This document shows, piece after piece, positions 15,224 through 23,252 of a stretch of DNA of 36,125 nucleotides (position 1 is the stretch's first letter; every line of letters begins with the position of its first letter). This DNA comes from JAENVT01 sp031412355 (GTDB lineage Bacteria > Actinomycetota > Acidimicrobiia > Acidimicrobiales > Ilumatobacteraceae), in contig JANOCR010000071.1 of the NCBI GenBank assembly GCA_031412355.1, positions 1 to 36,125 of the forward strand, written 5' to 3'. The notes beneath the pieces were generated by a model. The model was not told the origin of the DNA. It made no database searches and saw only the letters and a list, made by a program, of their open reading frames with translations. The translations under genes and the position numbers were made by a program.

Positions 15224-16162
15224 ATGAGTGTGAGTGACGTGTCGAGCGAGTCGCAAGCGATCGGGGCGATCTATCAGTCCTCGTGGACATCGCTCACTCG
15301 TCTCGCGTTCCTGCGGCGGCCGCGGCGTTGGATAGCCGTGACGGTCGCGGCCGCAGCACTGATGGTCGTCGTCGGACTCGTCGTCGCCAATCGTTCGCCC
15401 TCACAGCAACCGTTCGACTCCCCCGACCCGCCCGGATCTGTGACGACATACGACCTAGCGCTCGAATCGGCACTTCTGGTCGATGACAGAACAGGATCGG
15501 CGAGAGGCACCGATGTGTCATTGTGGACGCACGACGACGGCACCTACCTCAGCCTCGTCGTACGCGGCGGGCCGACATTTCCCAGCGGTTTCGATGTGAC
15601 CGAGATCGCCGACTTCCCGACCGAACGAGGGCGCGCATGGTATGGCGAAGCGCCGATACAGACTGGCAATGGCAACGCGACTTCTTCGACGCTGTGGTGG
15701 CATCGATCAACCGGGGACGTGTGGTTGCTGCGAGCCGATTGGTACGGCGACGCACCAGCGGCTGATTATCAGCCACAACTACTGAGTTGGGCATTCGACA
15801 TCACGACACCCGAGCCGTCGACCTACCTGCTCGACGCCGCCGGGATCCGCGCCGTCGCTGCCGAGCGCGCCGGTGATTCTCGGGACCGCGCCCGCACCTG
15901 GGACTACTACGGCGAACAGATCCTGATCCATGTGATCGAGGACGCGTCCGCTGCCGGGTTGTCCAACATCATCGGTCGGGGCCGTCCGACACAGATCGAG
16001 ATCGCCTCGCGGCAAGGATGGATCGTCGAAGCCGCCGAGACGACGACCGTGGGATGGGAGATCGACGACATCTCGCACGATTGGGCCACGCTGCAGATTC
16101 CCGGAACGCTGGCCGACCAAGCGGACGAGATCATCCGAAGCGTCGTGCCCGCTACCGAGTAG
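15224..16162 (+). CDS. Membrane protein with ECF-sigma-like N-terminal fragment, function unknown
   Basis: The 312-residue product has three parts. Residues about 9-30 (AIGAIYQSSWTSLTRLAFL) read like the beginning of region 2 of an SigE-type ECF sigma factor. RRPRRW and a membrane helix (about 36-55) follow directly, then a 255-residue extracytoplasmic domain rich in Trp and Tyr with no motif I recognise. In many actinobacteria such sigma genes are followed by a gene for a protein with RRRRW plus a membrane helix, so a deletion joining the two is plausible. The ATG at 15224 has only a weak GGA before it. The function of the large outer domain is unknown. Confidence 0.65.
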   Translation: MSVSDVSSESQAIGAIYQSSWTSLTRLAFLRRPRRWIAVTVAAAALMVVVGLVVANRSPSQQPFDSPDPPGSVTTYDLALESALLVDDRTGSARGTDVSLWTHDDGTYLSLVVRGGPTFPSGFDVTEIADFPTERGRAWYGEAPIQTGNGNATSSTLWWHRSTGDVWLLRADWYGDAPAADYQPQLLSWAFDITTPEPSTYLLDAAGIRAVAAERAGDSRDRARTWDYYGEQILIHVIEDASAAGLSNIIGRGRPTQIEIASRQGWIVEAAETTTVGWEIDDISHDWATLQIPGTLADQADEIIRSVVPATE

Positions 16163-16171
16163 CGACGCCAG

Positions 16172-17098
16172 TCAATCCCCATAGCCCGGGTCGCTGGGCC
16201 AGTTAGGTTGGAACAGGTGCCATTGCTCGGGGGCTCGGCGGATCAGGAACTCCAGTTCCCGCGCCAATGCCTGGGTGACCCTGCTGACGTCGTCACGAAG
16301 CCCACCTCTTCGGATCGTCGGCACGGGCGGGCGCACCACCGTGTGGTGGCCGTTGTACCGCGCCGTGAAGTAGCAGCCGACAGGCAACAGTGGGGCGCCG
16401 GTGCGGATCGACAGCGTCGCCGGTCCTGCGGGCAACGTGGTGCGTTCGCCGAAGAACTCGACCTCGACACCCGAGCGATCTAGGTCGCGATCACACAGCA
16501 GGCACACGGCCTCGTTGGCACGCAGGGCCTTCAACACCGCAGGGCCCGCCTTCGGACCGGTCGGCACTACTGTCATGCCCAGCTCTTGTCGCAGCTCGAC
16601 AAACCACTCGAAAAGTTCGGGCGGATCCAGGGCCTCGACCACCACGGTCATCTTGTATCCCTGGTCGGTCATCCATCGGCCGGCCCACTCCCAGCCACCG
16701 AGGTGCGGCAGCGCCAGGATCACTCCGTTCCCCTCTTCCAGCCCGTCCAGCACCATGTGCCAGCCCTCGATGGTGAACGGACGGGCCACAGCGGCCCTCG
16801 ACATCGATGGCAGCCGAAAGCTCTCGACGTAGTACCGGGCGTAGTTGTCGAACGCCTGCTGCACGGTCAGGCGCAGAGCCGTGCCACTCAACTTGGGGTT
16901 CACCCGACGCAGGTGACGCTCGACCATGCGCCGTCGCGCCGGGCTGGCGAAGCTGGCACCGAACCCCAGCGACGCCGCTGCACCGGCCGCCATCGGGCCC
17001 GGCATCAGCCGCGCTGCCAGCGAGCCGAGTCGATAGGTGTTGAACGTCGCAGCATCGGAGAGACGTTTGCGGACGTCGGCAAACTCGTTGTCAGCCAC
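16172..17098 (-). CDS. Lysophospholipid/PIM acyltransferase, PatA-like (LpxL/HtrB family)
   Basis: The 308-residue protein belongs to the LpxL/HtrB/PatA acyltransferase family. In mycobacteria PatA acylates the mannose of phosphatidylinositol mannosides at the inner membrane. The catalytic HxxxxE-type motif is HLGGWEWAG (His to Glu), followed by VVVEALDPPELFEWF, LCDRDLDRSG and GPATLSIRTGAPLLPV. The start is GTG at 17098, 26 bases after the pgsA-like stop. The pgsA-patA order matches mycobacteria, which supports the PIM role, but the substrate is inferred from context. Confidence 0.83.
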   Translation of the reverse strand: MADNEFADVRKRLSDAATFNTYRLGSLAARLMPGPMAAGAAASLGFGASFASPARRRMVERHLRRVNPKLSGTALRLTVQQAFDNYARYYVESFRLPSMSRAAVARPFTIEGWHMVLDGLEEGNGVILALPHLGGWEWAGRWMTDQGYKMTVVVEALDPPELFEWFVELRQELGMTVVPTGPKAGPAVLKALRANEAVCLLCDRDLDRSGVEVEFFGERTTLPAGPATLSIRTGAPLLPVGCYFTARYNGHHTVVRPPVPTIRRGGLRDDVSRVTQALARELEFLIRRAPEQWHLFQPNWPSDPGYGD

Positions 17099-17124
17099 GA
17101 CTCAGGTCACAACCAGGCGCGGTC

Positions 17125-17817
17125 TCAGGTGCGTCGGCCCGGGCGGGAGATCCGCGTGTGCCGCCGTTCGGTGCGCACCACACGCCGCGTTTGCCGCCGG
17201 CTGCGGCGCATCTCGATCCTGGCCGCCGTCACAGGGGCGACTGCCGCCTGCCTCCACACCTTCACGAATCGCTGGCCGGCGGTGATGGCCGTCAGCACGA
17301 GCATGACCCACAGCATGGGGATCAGCAGCACCGGGAACAACAGGCCGAGGCACAGCGCAATGATTCGCTCGGCGCGCTCCATCAAGCCGCCCCTGGCGTC
17401 GAGGCCCAATGACTCGGCCTTCGCCCGTTGATAGGAGATCACCGAACTGAGGGCCATGACCGCAAACGGCAGGATCGACATGTGCGGCGAATCGTTCGAC
17501 GCCAGATACCACGCCACACCGCCGAACAGTGTCGCATCGGTGACGCGATCGACCACGGAATCGAAGTACGCGCCGCGCTGGCTGGAGGAGTTCGATGCTT
17601 TGGCCAGCGCCCCGTCGAACAGGTCGGGCAGGGCCGCGCATATCACGAGCACCAAACCCAGCCGCAACTCGCCGAAACCAATTGCCACCGCTGCGCCGAC
17701 GGCAACAACGATCCCGACGATGGTGAGATGGTCGGGTGTGAGCCCCGTTTTGCGCAGCACGTTGCCAATCGGCTTCACAGCCCGGTCGACAGGCGCACGA
17801 AACTTTCCGTCGAACAT
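17125..17817 (-). CDS. pgsA: CDP-alcohol phosphatidyltransferase, PgsA-like (phosphatidylinositol phosphate synthase)
   Basis: The 230-residue integral membrane enzyme moves a phosphatidyl group from CDP-diacylglycerol to an alcohol, probably inositol phosphate as in mycobacterial PgsA1. The CDP-AP motif is D65xxD68G69xxA72K73(x)8G82xxxD86xxxD90. All four aspartates are present, but the usual Arg after Ala is Lys. Several hydrophobic helices follow, and the tail is strongly basic (RRSRRQTRRVVRTERRHTR). The ATG at 17817 is preferred; a TAAGCT hexamer lies eight bases upstream. The open frame reaches further upstream over the opposite-strand gene, without similarity. Confidence 0.85.
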   Translation of the reverse strand: MFDGKFRAPVDRAVKPIGNVLRKTGLTPDHLTIVGIVVAVGAAVAIGFGELRLGLVLVICAALPDLFDGALAKASNSSSQRGAYFDSVVDRVTDATLFGGVAWYLASNDSPHMSILPFAVMALSSVISYQRAKAESLGLDARGGLMERAERIIALCLGLLFPVLLIPMLWVMLVLTAITAGQRFVKVWRQAAVAPVTAARIEMRRSRRQTRRVVRTERRHTRISRPGRRT

Positions 17818-17896
17818 TGCGGACCAGCTTATCCGGCGAAACACTGACGGTCGGTCGTGCGTCGACATCAGGTCGACGAGATGCCACGATGGTGCG

Positions 17897-18205
17897 ATGA
17901 GCAGTTCATCCCCCAGCGATCTGGCCGTCACGCTGCGGTCCGTTCCCCGACGACTCCGCGAGGCGCTGGGCGACGCCGCGCCCGATGCCACCCGAGCCAT
18001 CACGGCAGAGCTCGACGAGCAGATCGCGATCGCGGCTCGCCTAATGCACTCGGCAGCGGAACCGGGTGCCATCGCCGACGCCATCGAAGCAGTTCCTGCC
18101 GACGAGTGGGACGACACGACGTTGAATTCGCTGCGCAGCACGGCGCTCGACATCGGCCGTCTGCTGCGTGCCATTGCCGCGGTTGCCGAAGGCGATGACA
18201 ACTAG
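17897..18205 (+). CDS. Small hypothetical protein
   Basis: The 102-residue product is acidic, mostly helical and Ala-rich, without cysteine, signal peptide or membrane segment. I do not recognise a family. It reads outward from the pgsA promoter region on the opposite strand, and its last four bases overlap the end of the minus-strand membrane protein gene. CACGAT ends six bases before the ATG at 17897. It is supported as a gene mainly because it fills the gap between two minus-strand genes and has coding-like third positions. It could alternatively be spurious. Confidence 0.55.
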   Translation: MSSSSPSDLAVTLRSVPRRLREALGDAAPDATRAITAELDEQIAIAARLMHSAAEPGAIADAIEAVPADEWDDTTLNSLRSTALDIGRLLRAIAAVAEGDDN

Positions 18206-18699
18206 TCGTCGAGCCAGTCGTCTTCGGGGTTGTCCTCGGTGAGATGCTCGACAACCGTCCCGTCGACCGCGTCGACCAATACCAGCGAACGTTGCCGTGG
18301 TGGGCTCTCGGCGGAGTACACCAGTACTCGCCAGGTCGGCCTGCTGCGCAACCCACGCCACACCTGTTGAGCCGATGCGTGACCGACCGCGAATCCGACG
18401 GCACCCTGGGCCGCGACCAGTGCCTGCTTTTCGTCGACGTGCATCTTCCACGCCGAGGTGAACGACAACAGACCCGCCGCACCGAGCAGAATCGCGGCCC
18501 ACACCATTCCGCTGTTGACAAGGACAGGTTCGTCTCCGCGGCGCCAGATCCACAACAGCAGGCATAGAGCAGCAACACCGAAGTACAGATAGGCGGGCCG
18601 GCGTCGTCGGCTGTTGTCGGGAAACTGGTACGGACCCACGTACTCACTGGCGTTGAGATCGTCGGGCAGCGAGTCGCGAAGGTCTTCAGTGTCGCTCAT
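18202..18699 (-). CDS. Hypothetical two-helix membrane protein
   Basis: The 165-residue protein has an acidic N-terminus with SEYVGPYQFPDNSRRRRP, two membrane segments (about 36-50, AYLYFGVAALCLLLWIW; and 63-82, SGMVWAAILLGAAGLLSF), and a cytoplasmic or exposed domain of about 80 residues ending in an acidic EDNPEDDWLDD. I do not recognise its function. It sits between the HIT phosphorylase and pgsA genes in an otherwise conserved cluster, and its ATG at 18699 is 13 bases past the HIT stop, so it is probably co-transcribed with that gene. Confidence 0.75.
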   Translation of the reverse strand: MSDTEDLRDSLPDDLNASEYVGPYQFPDNSRRRRPAYLYFGVAALCLLLWIWRRGDEPVLVNSGMVWAAILLGAAGLLSFTSAWKMHVDEKQALVAAQGAVGFAVGHASAQQVWRGLRSRPTWRVLVYSAESPPRQRSLVLVDAVDGTVVEHLTEDNPEDDWLDD

Positions 18700-18712
18700 G
18701 GCGACGACAAGG

Positions 18713-19216
18713 CTACCCGGGCCACGCGGTGCGCAGCTTGGCCGCCGTTTCGACCAACGCTTCCGGCAACGTTCGTGTGTTGGCGATGGCCGTCATGAAG
18801 TTTCCGTCACCCACCCACCGCGGCACGACGTGCACGTGCACGTGCTCGCTGACACTGCCACCCGCCGGCCGGCCGAGGTTGATGCCAACGTTGACTCCCC
18901 CAGGGTCATACGCAGCCTTGACGGCTCGTACCGCGTCTGTCACCTCGGCCCACAGTTCCGATGCCTCGGCCGCGTCGAGATCCTCGAGATTGGCAATCTC
19001 GCGATACGGCATGACCAGAGTGTGACCGGTCGAGTACGGAAAGGCGTTCAGGATCGAGAAGACCTGCTGGCCCCGATGCACGATGTGCGCATCCTCGTCG
19101 CTGAGGCCCGACTGCAAGATCGCGCTGAACACGCTGGCGTGCTCGCTCTGGTCCTGCGGCACCGAACCCACGTATTCGGCCCGCCAGCCATTCCACAAAC
19201 GCTCGTATGTGTCCAC
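18713..19216 (-). CDS. HIT family hydrolase, Ap4A phosphorylase-like
   Basis: The 167-residue histidine-triad protein resembles the mycobacterial protein encoded next to thrS (Rv2613c, described as Ap4A phosphorylase). It would split dinucleoside polyphosphates such as Ap4A, by-products of aminoacyl-tRNA synthetases. The triad is EHVHVHVVPRW. The conserved NAFPYSTGHTLVMPYR and NVGINLGRPAGGS segments are present. The start is GTG at 19216, with TAATTT ending six bases upstream and no ribosome site. Phosphorylase rather than hydrolase activity is inferred from synteny and overall similarity. Confidence 0.87.
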   Translation of the reverse strand: MDTYERLWNGWRAEYVGSVPQDQSEHASVFSAILQSGLSDEDAHIVHRGQQVFSILNAFPYSTGHTLVMPYREIANLEDLDAAEASELWAEVTDAVRAVKAAYDPGGVNVGINLGRPAGGSVSEHVHVHVVPRWVGDGNFMTAIANTRTLPEALVETAAKLRTAWPG

Positions 19217-19222
19217 ACGGCG

Positions 19223-19228
19223 AAATTA
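19223..19228 (-). promoter_or_regulatory. Candidate -10 hexamer (TAATTT) for the HIT gene
   Basis: On the minus strand TAATTT ends exactly six bases before the GTG start at 19216, and no Shine-Dalgarno sequence separates them. This AT-rich hexamer stands out in a GC-rich intergenic stretch of 66 bases. A leaderless transcript independent of thrS is suggested. Confidence 0.4.
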
Positions 19229-19282
19229 CTCGCATCAGGCCGGCGCGCCCCGGCTGCGGTTCCGCGCGGCTGCCAGCCGTCG

Positions 19283-21256
19283 TCAGGTGACGGCGAGCTG
19301 GGCATCGACCTCGGCGTGCAGCCGGCTGATGAACTCGTCGAGTTGCACGCCTCGCTCGACCTCACCGCCGCGCGGGTTCACGCCCAGGGTGCCGGCTGCT
19401 ACGTCGTCGTCGCCGACCACCAGCACATAGGGCAGCTTGTCGAGCTTCGCAGAACGGATCCGCTTGCCGAGCTGGTCGTTGGCATCGACTATGTCGGCGC
19501 GGAAACCCTCGGCAACCAGGCGTTCGACGACCTCAGCGGCGTGAGCCTGATGGGCTTCGGCCACGGGCAGCACACGAGCCTGCACAGGCGCCATCCAAGT
19601 CGGGAAGGCGCCGGCGTAGTGCTCGAGCAGCACTCCGAAGAACCGCTCGAGCGACCCGAACAGGGCGCGGTGCAACATGATCGGACGATGGCGGGCGTTG
19701 TCGGCACCGATGTACTCGAGGTCGAAGCGGTCGGGATGGTTGAAGTCGGCCTGGATGGTGCTGAGCTGCCACGTGCGACCGATGGCATCGCGCACGTCGA
19801 TGTCGATCTTCGGACCGTAGAACGCGGCGTCGCCTTCTTTGATCTTGAACGGCAACCCGTACTTCACCAGGGCGGCACGCAGACCCTCCGTCGCTTTCTC
19901 CCAGATCTCGTCGTCGCCGACGTACTTGTTGGGATCCTTCGTCGAGAGGTTGGCCGTGAACTCGTCGAATCCGAAGGCGCGCAGCACGCTCATGACGAAG
20001 TCGAGCAGCGAGGCGATCTCGTCCTGCATCTGATCCTCTGTGCAGAAGATGTGGCTGTCGTCTTGCGTGAAACCGCGGATGCGCATCAGGCCGTGCAGGG
20101 TGCCGGCTCGCTCGTAGCGATACACCGTGCCGAGCTCGAACAGCCGCATGGGCAGCTCGCGATAGCTGCGCTGCCTGGCGCCGAAGATCAGGCAGTGCAT
20201 AGGGCAGTTCATCGGCTTCATGTAGTACGTGCCGTTGTCCATCTCCATCGGCGGGTACATGCCGTCTTTGTAGAAGTCGAGATGGCCTGACTTGCTGAAC
20301 AGGTTGCCGTTCGACAGATGCGGCGTGTAGACGAACTGGTACCCACCCGTGGCGTGGCGCTGGCGGCTGTAGTCCTCCATCAACTTTCGGGCAATGGCCC
20401 CCTTGGGATGCCATACCGCGAGCCCGCCGCCCAGTTCGTGGGGGAAGCTCAGCAGGTCGAGCTCGGTCGCCAGCTTGCGATGGTCGCGCTTTTCTGCCTC
20501 TTCGAGGCGGTGAAGGTGCTCGGCCAGCGCAGCCTTGCTCTCCCACGCCGTGCCGTAGATGCGCTGCAGCATGGGACCTTTTTCATTCCCGCGCCAGTAG
20601 GCACCGGCAACTTTCATCAGCTTGTAGTGGCCGAGCTTGCCCGTCGACGGGACATGGGGGCCCCGACACAGGTCGACGAACTCGGGCGTGTTGCGATACA
20701 CGCTGATCGTCTCGCCGCCACCGATCTCGGCAGCGTCTTCGCTGTCGGCGTCACCCGTCGAGACTCGCTCGATGATCTCGCATTTGTAGGGCTGATCGGC
20801 GAACAACGCGAGGGCATCCGACGGTGACAACTCGTCGCGCACGAACGGCTGATCGGCCTTGACGATCTCGGCCATCTTGGCTTCGATCGAGGCCAAGTCG
20901 TCGTCGCTGAAAGTCTTGCCGCCGGGCAGCTCGAAGTCGTAGTAGAAGCCGTTCTCGATGGCCGGCCCGATCGAGAACTTTGCACCCGCAAACAGTTGAG
21001 TCACGGCTTGAGCCATCACATGCGCAGTCGAATGACGAAGGACGTGGCGACCCTCGTCGCTGTCTCCGGTGATGATTGCAACCGCCGCGCCATCGGGCAA
21101 TTCGCGCCCTAGGTCCCACTCGTCTCCATTGACGACCGCGGCGACCGCGGCCTTTGCCAACCGGGAGCCGATCGACGCTGCCACGGTGGTCGCGGTTGCA
21201 CCCATGGGAAACGACCGCGGCGAACCATCGGGAAGTGTGATCGTGACATCGGCCAT
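19283..21256 (-). CDS. thrS: Threonyl-tRNA synthetase
   Basis: ThrRS charges tRNA-Thr and edits mis-acylated Ser-tRNA. From the ATG at 21256 the protein has 657 residues, with all domains: TGS (about 1-63), editing domain with HSTAHVMAQAV and the second part CRGPHVPSTG, class II catalytic core, and an anticodon-binding domain. In the core the zinc ligands lie in MNCPMHC, TQDDSHIF and MLHRALFGSLERFF, and motif 2 is YRYERAGTLHGLMRIRGF. A TTG three codons upstream is a possible but less likely start. No T-box leader fits in the 50-base gap after plsC. A TAGACT lies eight bases upstream of the ATG. Confidence 0.97.
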   Translation of the reverse strand: MADVTITLPDGSPRSFPMGATATTVAASIGSRLAKAAVAAVVNGDEWDLGRELPDGAAVAIITGDSDEGRHVLRHSTAHVMAQAVTQLFAGAKFSIGPAIENGFYYDFELPGGKTFSDDDLASIEAKMAEIVKADQPFVRDELSPSDALALFADQPYKCEIIERVSTGDADSEDAAEIGGGETISVYRNTPEFVDLCRGPHVPSTGKLGHYKLMKVAGAYWRGNEKGPMLQRIYGTAWESKAALAEHLHRLEEAEKRDHRKLATELDLLSFPHELGGGLAVWHPKGAIARKLMEDYSRQRHATGGYQFVYTPHLSNGNLFSKSGHLDFYKDGMYPPMEMDNGTYYMKPMNCPMHCLIFGARQRSYRELPMRLFELGTVYRYERAGTLHGLMRIRGFTQDDSHIFCTEDQMQDEIASLLDFVMSVLRAFGFDEFTANLSTKDPNKYVGDDEIWEKATEGLRAALVKYGLPFKIKEGDAAFYGPKIDIDVRDAIGRTWQLSTIQADFNHPDRFDLEYIGADNARHRPIMLHRALFGSLERFFGVLLEHYAGAFPTWMAPVQARVLPVAEAHQAHAAEVVERLVAEGFRADIVDANDQLGKRIRSAKLDKLPYVLVVGDDDVAAGTLGVNPRGGEVERGVQLDEFISRLHAEVDAQLAVT

Positions 21257-21306
21257 AGGCCGCAAGTCTACGAGGGCATCGGTGGGCGATGCCTGCGATT
21301 ACTCGA

Positions 21307-22059
21307 CTAGCGCGGAGCGCCGGCGCCGACCAGTTCGGCGTGTTGGTCGCTGACTTGGGCCACCTTGGCGACGACGGTCGGCTCGGTTTCGGCCAGCTTT
21401 CCGGCGTACACGTTGCGGTAGTCCTGGCCGGTGAGGTCGCGGATCTCGTACATCAGCTCGTCGGTGACCTGGCGCAGCACCATGTGGTCATCGCCGCGAT
21501 TTCGGTAGCGCTCGATGTTTATCGGCCGACCGATTTTGATGCTGCACTCGCCGCGCAGCTTTGGAACCTTGGCATCGGGTGGCTGGATCTCGCGGGTGCC
21601 GACGATCCCGACCGGAAAGATCGGACATCCGATCTTCAACGCCAACCGCGCTGCACCCGTTCGGCCCTTGTGCAGCATGCCGTCGCGGCTGCGAGTTCCT
21701 TCCGGGAAGATGCCGAACAACTCACCACGTCGCAGCACGGCCGCGGCGGTGTCGAGCGCGGCTTGGCTCTTGTCGCCGCCACCGCGGTCGATGGGGATCA
21801 TTCCCATCAGCGGGAACAGATACTTCGTCTTCCACGAGTCCATGTACTCCGCCTTGCCAACGAAGCTGATGTTGCGAGGAACGTGCAGCATCAGGAACGC
21901 ACTGTCGAGGAAGCTGACGTGATTGGGGCACAGGATCGCCGGGCCTTCGGCGGGCAGGCGGTCGAAACCTTCCAGCTCGAACCTCCACAATCGCTTGGAA
22001 ACCGGGCGCACGATGCGGCGAACCCGCTCCTGTGCCTTGCCCGCGCCCTTGGTATTCAC
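21307..22059 (-). CDS. 1-acyl-sn-glycerol-3-phosphate acyltransferase family protein (PlsC)
   Basis: PlsC-type enzymes acylate lysophosphatidic acid at the inner membrane to give phosphatidic acid. The 250-residue protein has the four acyltransferase blocks: NHVSFLD (HX4D), GMIPIDRGGG, FPEGTRSRDG and a CPIFPVGIVG strand. The start is GTG at 22059, preceded six bases upstream by TACTAT. It is directly upstream of thrS with a 50-base gap and may share transcription. Other lysophospholipid acceptors are possible, so I give no gene symbol. Confidence 0.9.
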   Translation of the reverse strand: MNTKGAGKAQERVRRIVRPVSKRLWRFELEGFDRLPAEGPAILCPNHVSFLDSAFLMLHVPRNISFVGKAEYMDSWKTKYLFPLMGMIPIDRGGGDKSQAALDTAAAVLRRGELFGIFPEGTRSRDGMLHKGRTGAARLALKIGCPIFPVGIVGTREIQPPDAKVPKLRGECSIKIGRPINIERYRNRGDDHMVLRQVTDELMYEIRDLTGQDYRNVYAGKLAETEPTVVAKVAQVSDQHAELVGAGAPR

Positions 22060-22065
22060 ACGGTC

Positions 22066-22071
22066 ATAGTA
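22066..22071 (-). promoter_or_regulatory. Candidate -10 hexamer (TACTAT) for plsC (and thrS)
   Basis: On the minus strand TACTAT, four of six matches to TATAAT, ends six bases before the GTG at 22059. There is no ribosome site. It lies in the 78-base gap after mshC and would give a leaderless plsC mRNA. Confidence 0.4.
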
Positions 22072-22137
22072 GATCGCCCAAGCAACGAGTTGTTCTCCGC
22101 AGCACGAATAGATGATGAATTGCGTGTGACAGGCGGG

Positions 22138-23250
22138 TCAGAGGTCGACGCCGAGCAACGCCGCAGCCTCGCCAACACCATGTCCGGCCGCCGCGGCTGC
22201 GTCGATCGCCTTCAGCGCACCAGGCGTGTCGAGATCGTCGTCGAGTGCGGCGCGAACGTCGCCGAGCGCGGCATCGCCGCGACCCGCCTGGCACCACTGC
22301 TCCAGCCGGTGGGCGTTGCGCGGCATCAACCTGTCGTCCCACTCCCATTCACGCCGGTAGTGATGCTCGATGATGCCGAGGCGAATGGCACGGGGATCCC
22401 ATTCCTTGCGAAGCGCATCGACGAAGACCAGGTTGCCGAGGCTCTTCGACATCTTGTGACCATCCATGAAGACCATTGCCACGTGCATCCAGTGACGCAC
22501 GAACGGGTCGCCCGTCGCGGCCTCGCTCTGAGCGCGCTCGCACTCGTGGTGCGGGAAGATCAGATCCGTGCCGCCTCCGTGGAGGTCGATCGTGGTGCCC
22601 AGTTCCCGAAGTGCCAGCGCCGAACACTCGATGTGCCAGCCCGGCCGACCCGGCCCCCACATCGTGTCCCAGCTCGGCTCGTCGGCCGCCGACGGATGCC
22701 ACAGTACAAAGTCGAGCGGGTGACGCTTGAGGGGATCGTCGATGTTGCCACCGCGCTCGCTGGCGAGCTGGATCATCTGTTCCTGCGAGTAGTTGCCGAT
22801 CGAGCCGAACGACGGAAACTTGGAGACGTCGAAGTACACACTTCCGCCGGCCTGATACGCGTAGCCGCGGTCCAGCACCATTCCGATGAAGCCGCGAATG
22901 TCGGGAATTGCCGACGACGCCCGCGGACTCGACGACACGGGCAGCGCGTTGAGTGCCTCCATGTCGCGCTCGAAGCGGGCTTCCTCCCCTGCCGCGAGGT
23001 CGAGGTAGTGCACGCCGAGTTGGCGGGCCTTGGCGAACAACGGGTCGTCGACATCGGTGACGTTGCGGACACATTTCACCGTGTGCCCCATGTCGATCAG
23101 CCGCCGTTGCAACACGTCGTAGGCGATGAAGGTGGCGGCATGACCAAGGTGCGTTGCGTCGTACGGCGTGATACCACACGTGTACATCGACACTTGGTCG
23201 TCGGCTTCGAATGGTACGACGGCGCGTCGCGCCGTGTCGTATAACCGCAT
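22138..23250 (-). CDS. mshC: Cysteine:glucosaminyl-inositol ligase MshC (mycothiol synthesis)
   Basis: MshC joins cysteine to GlcN-inositol with ATP, the third step toward mycothiol, the actinobacterial low-molecular-weight thiol. It resembles cysteinyl-tRNA synthetase but has MshC-type signatures: CGITPYDATHLGHAATF instead of the CysS CGPTVYD, GPGRPGWHIECSA, GGGTDLIFPHHE, the KMSKS loop and the C-terminal LLGVDL. At 370 residues it lacks the tRNA-binding C-terminal domain of CysS and is slightly shorter than mycobacterial MshC because it begins at RLYDTA. The ATG at 23250 lies two bases after the npdG-like stop, so the two are one operon. Confidence 0.92.
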   Translation of the reverse strand: MRLYDTARRAVVPFEADDQVSMYTCGITPYDATHLGHAATFIAYDVLQRRLIDMGHTVKCVRNVTDVDDPLFAKARQLGVHYLDLAAGEEARFERDMEALNALPVSSSPRASSAIPDIRGFIGMVLDRGYAYQAGGSVYFDVSKFPSFGSIGNYSQEQMIQLASERGGNIDDPLKRHPLDFVLWHPSAADEPSWDTMWGPGRPGWHIECSALALRELGTTIDLHGGGTDLIFPHHECERAQSEAATGDPFVRHWMHVAMVFMDGHKMSKSLGNLVFVDALRKEWDPRAIRLGIIEHHYRREWEWDDRLMPRNAHRLEQWCQAGRGDAALGDVRAALDDDLDTPGALKAIDAAAAAGHGVGEAAALLGVDL

Positions 23251-23252
23251 GG

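Noticed and set aside
22060..22137. tRNA gene in the gap between mshC and plsC
   Set aside because: There is no cloverleaf or TTCRA-type loop; the stretch is only 78 bases and contains a plausible promoter.
18614..23244. Very long plus-strand open frames (558 codons at 18614-20290 and 651 codons at 21289-23244)
   Set aside because: They are antisense to HIT/thrS and plsC/mshC, which match known families throughout. High GC keeps the opposite frame open, and the translations show no domain.
22138..23250. Cysteinyl-tRNA synthetase instead of MshC
   Set aside because: The CGITPYDATHLGHA signature, the short C-terminus and the LLGVDL ending are those of MshC, and no anticodon-binding domain is present.
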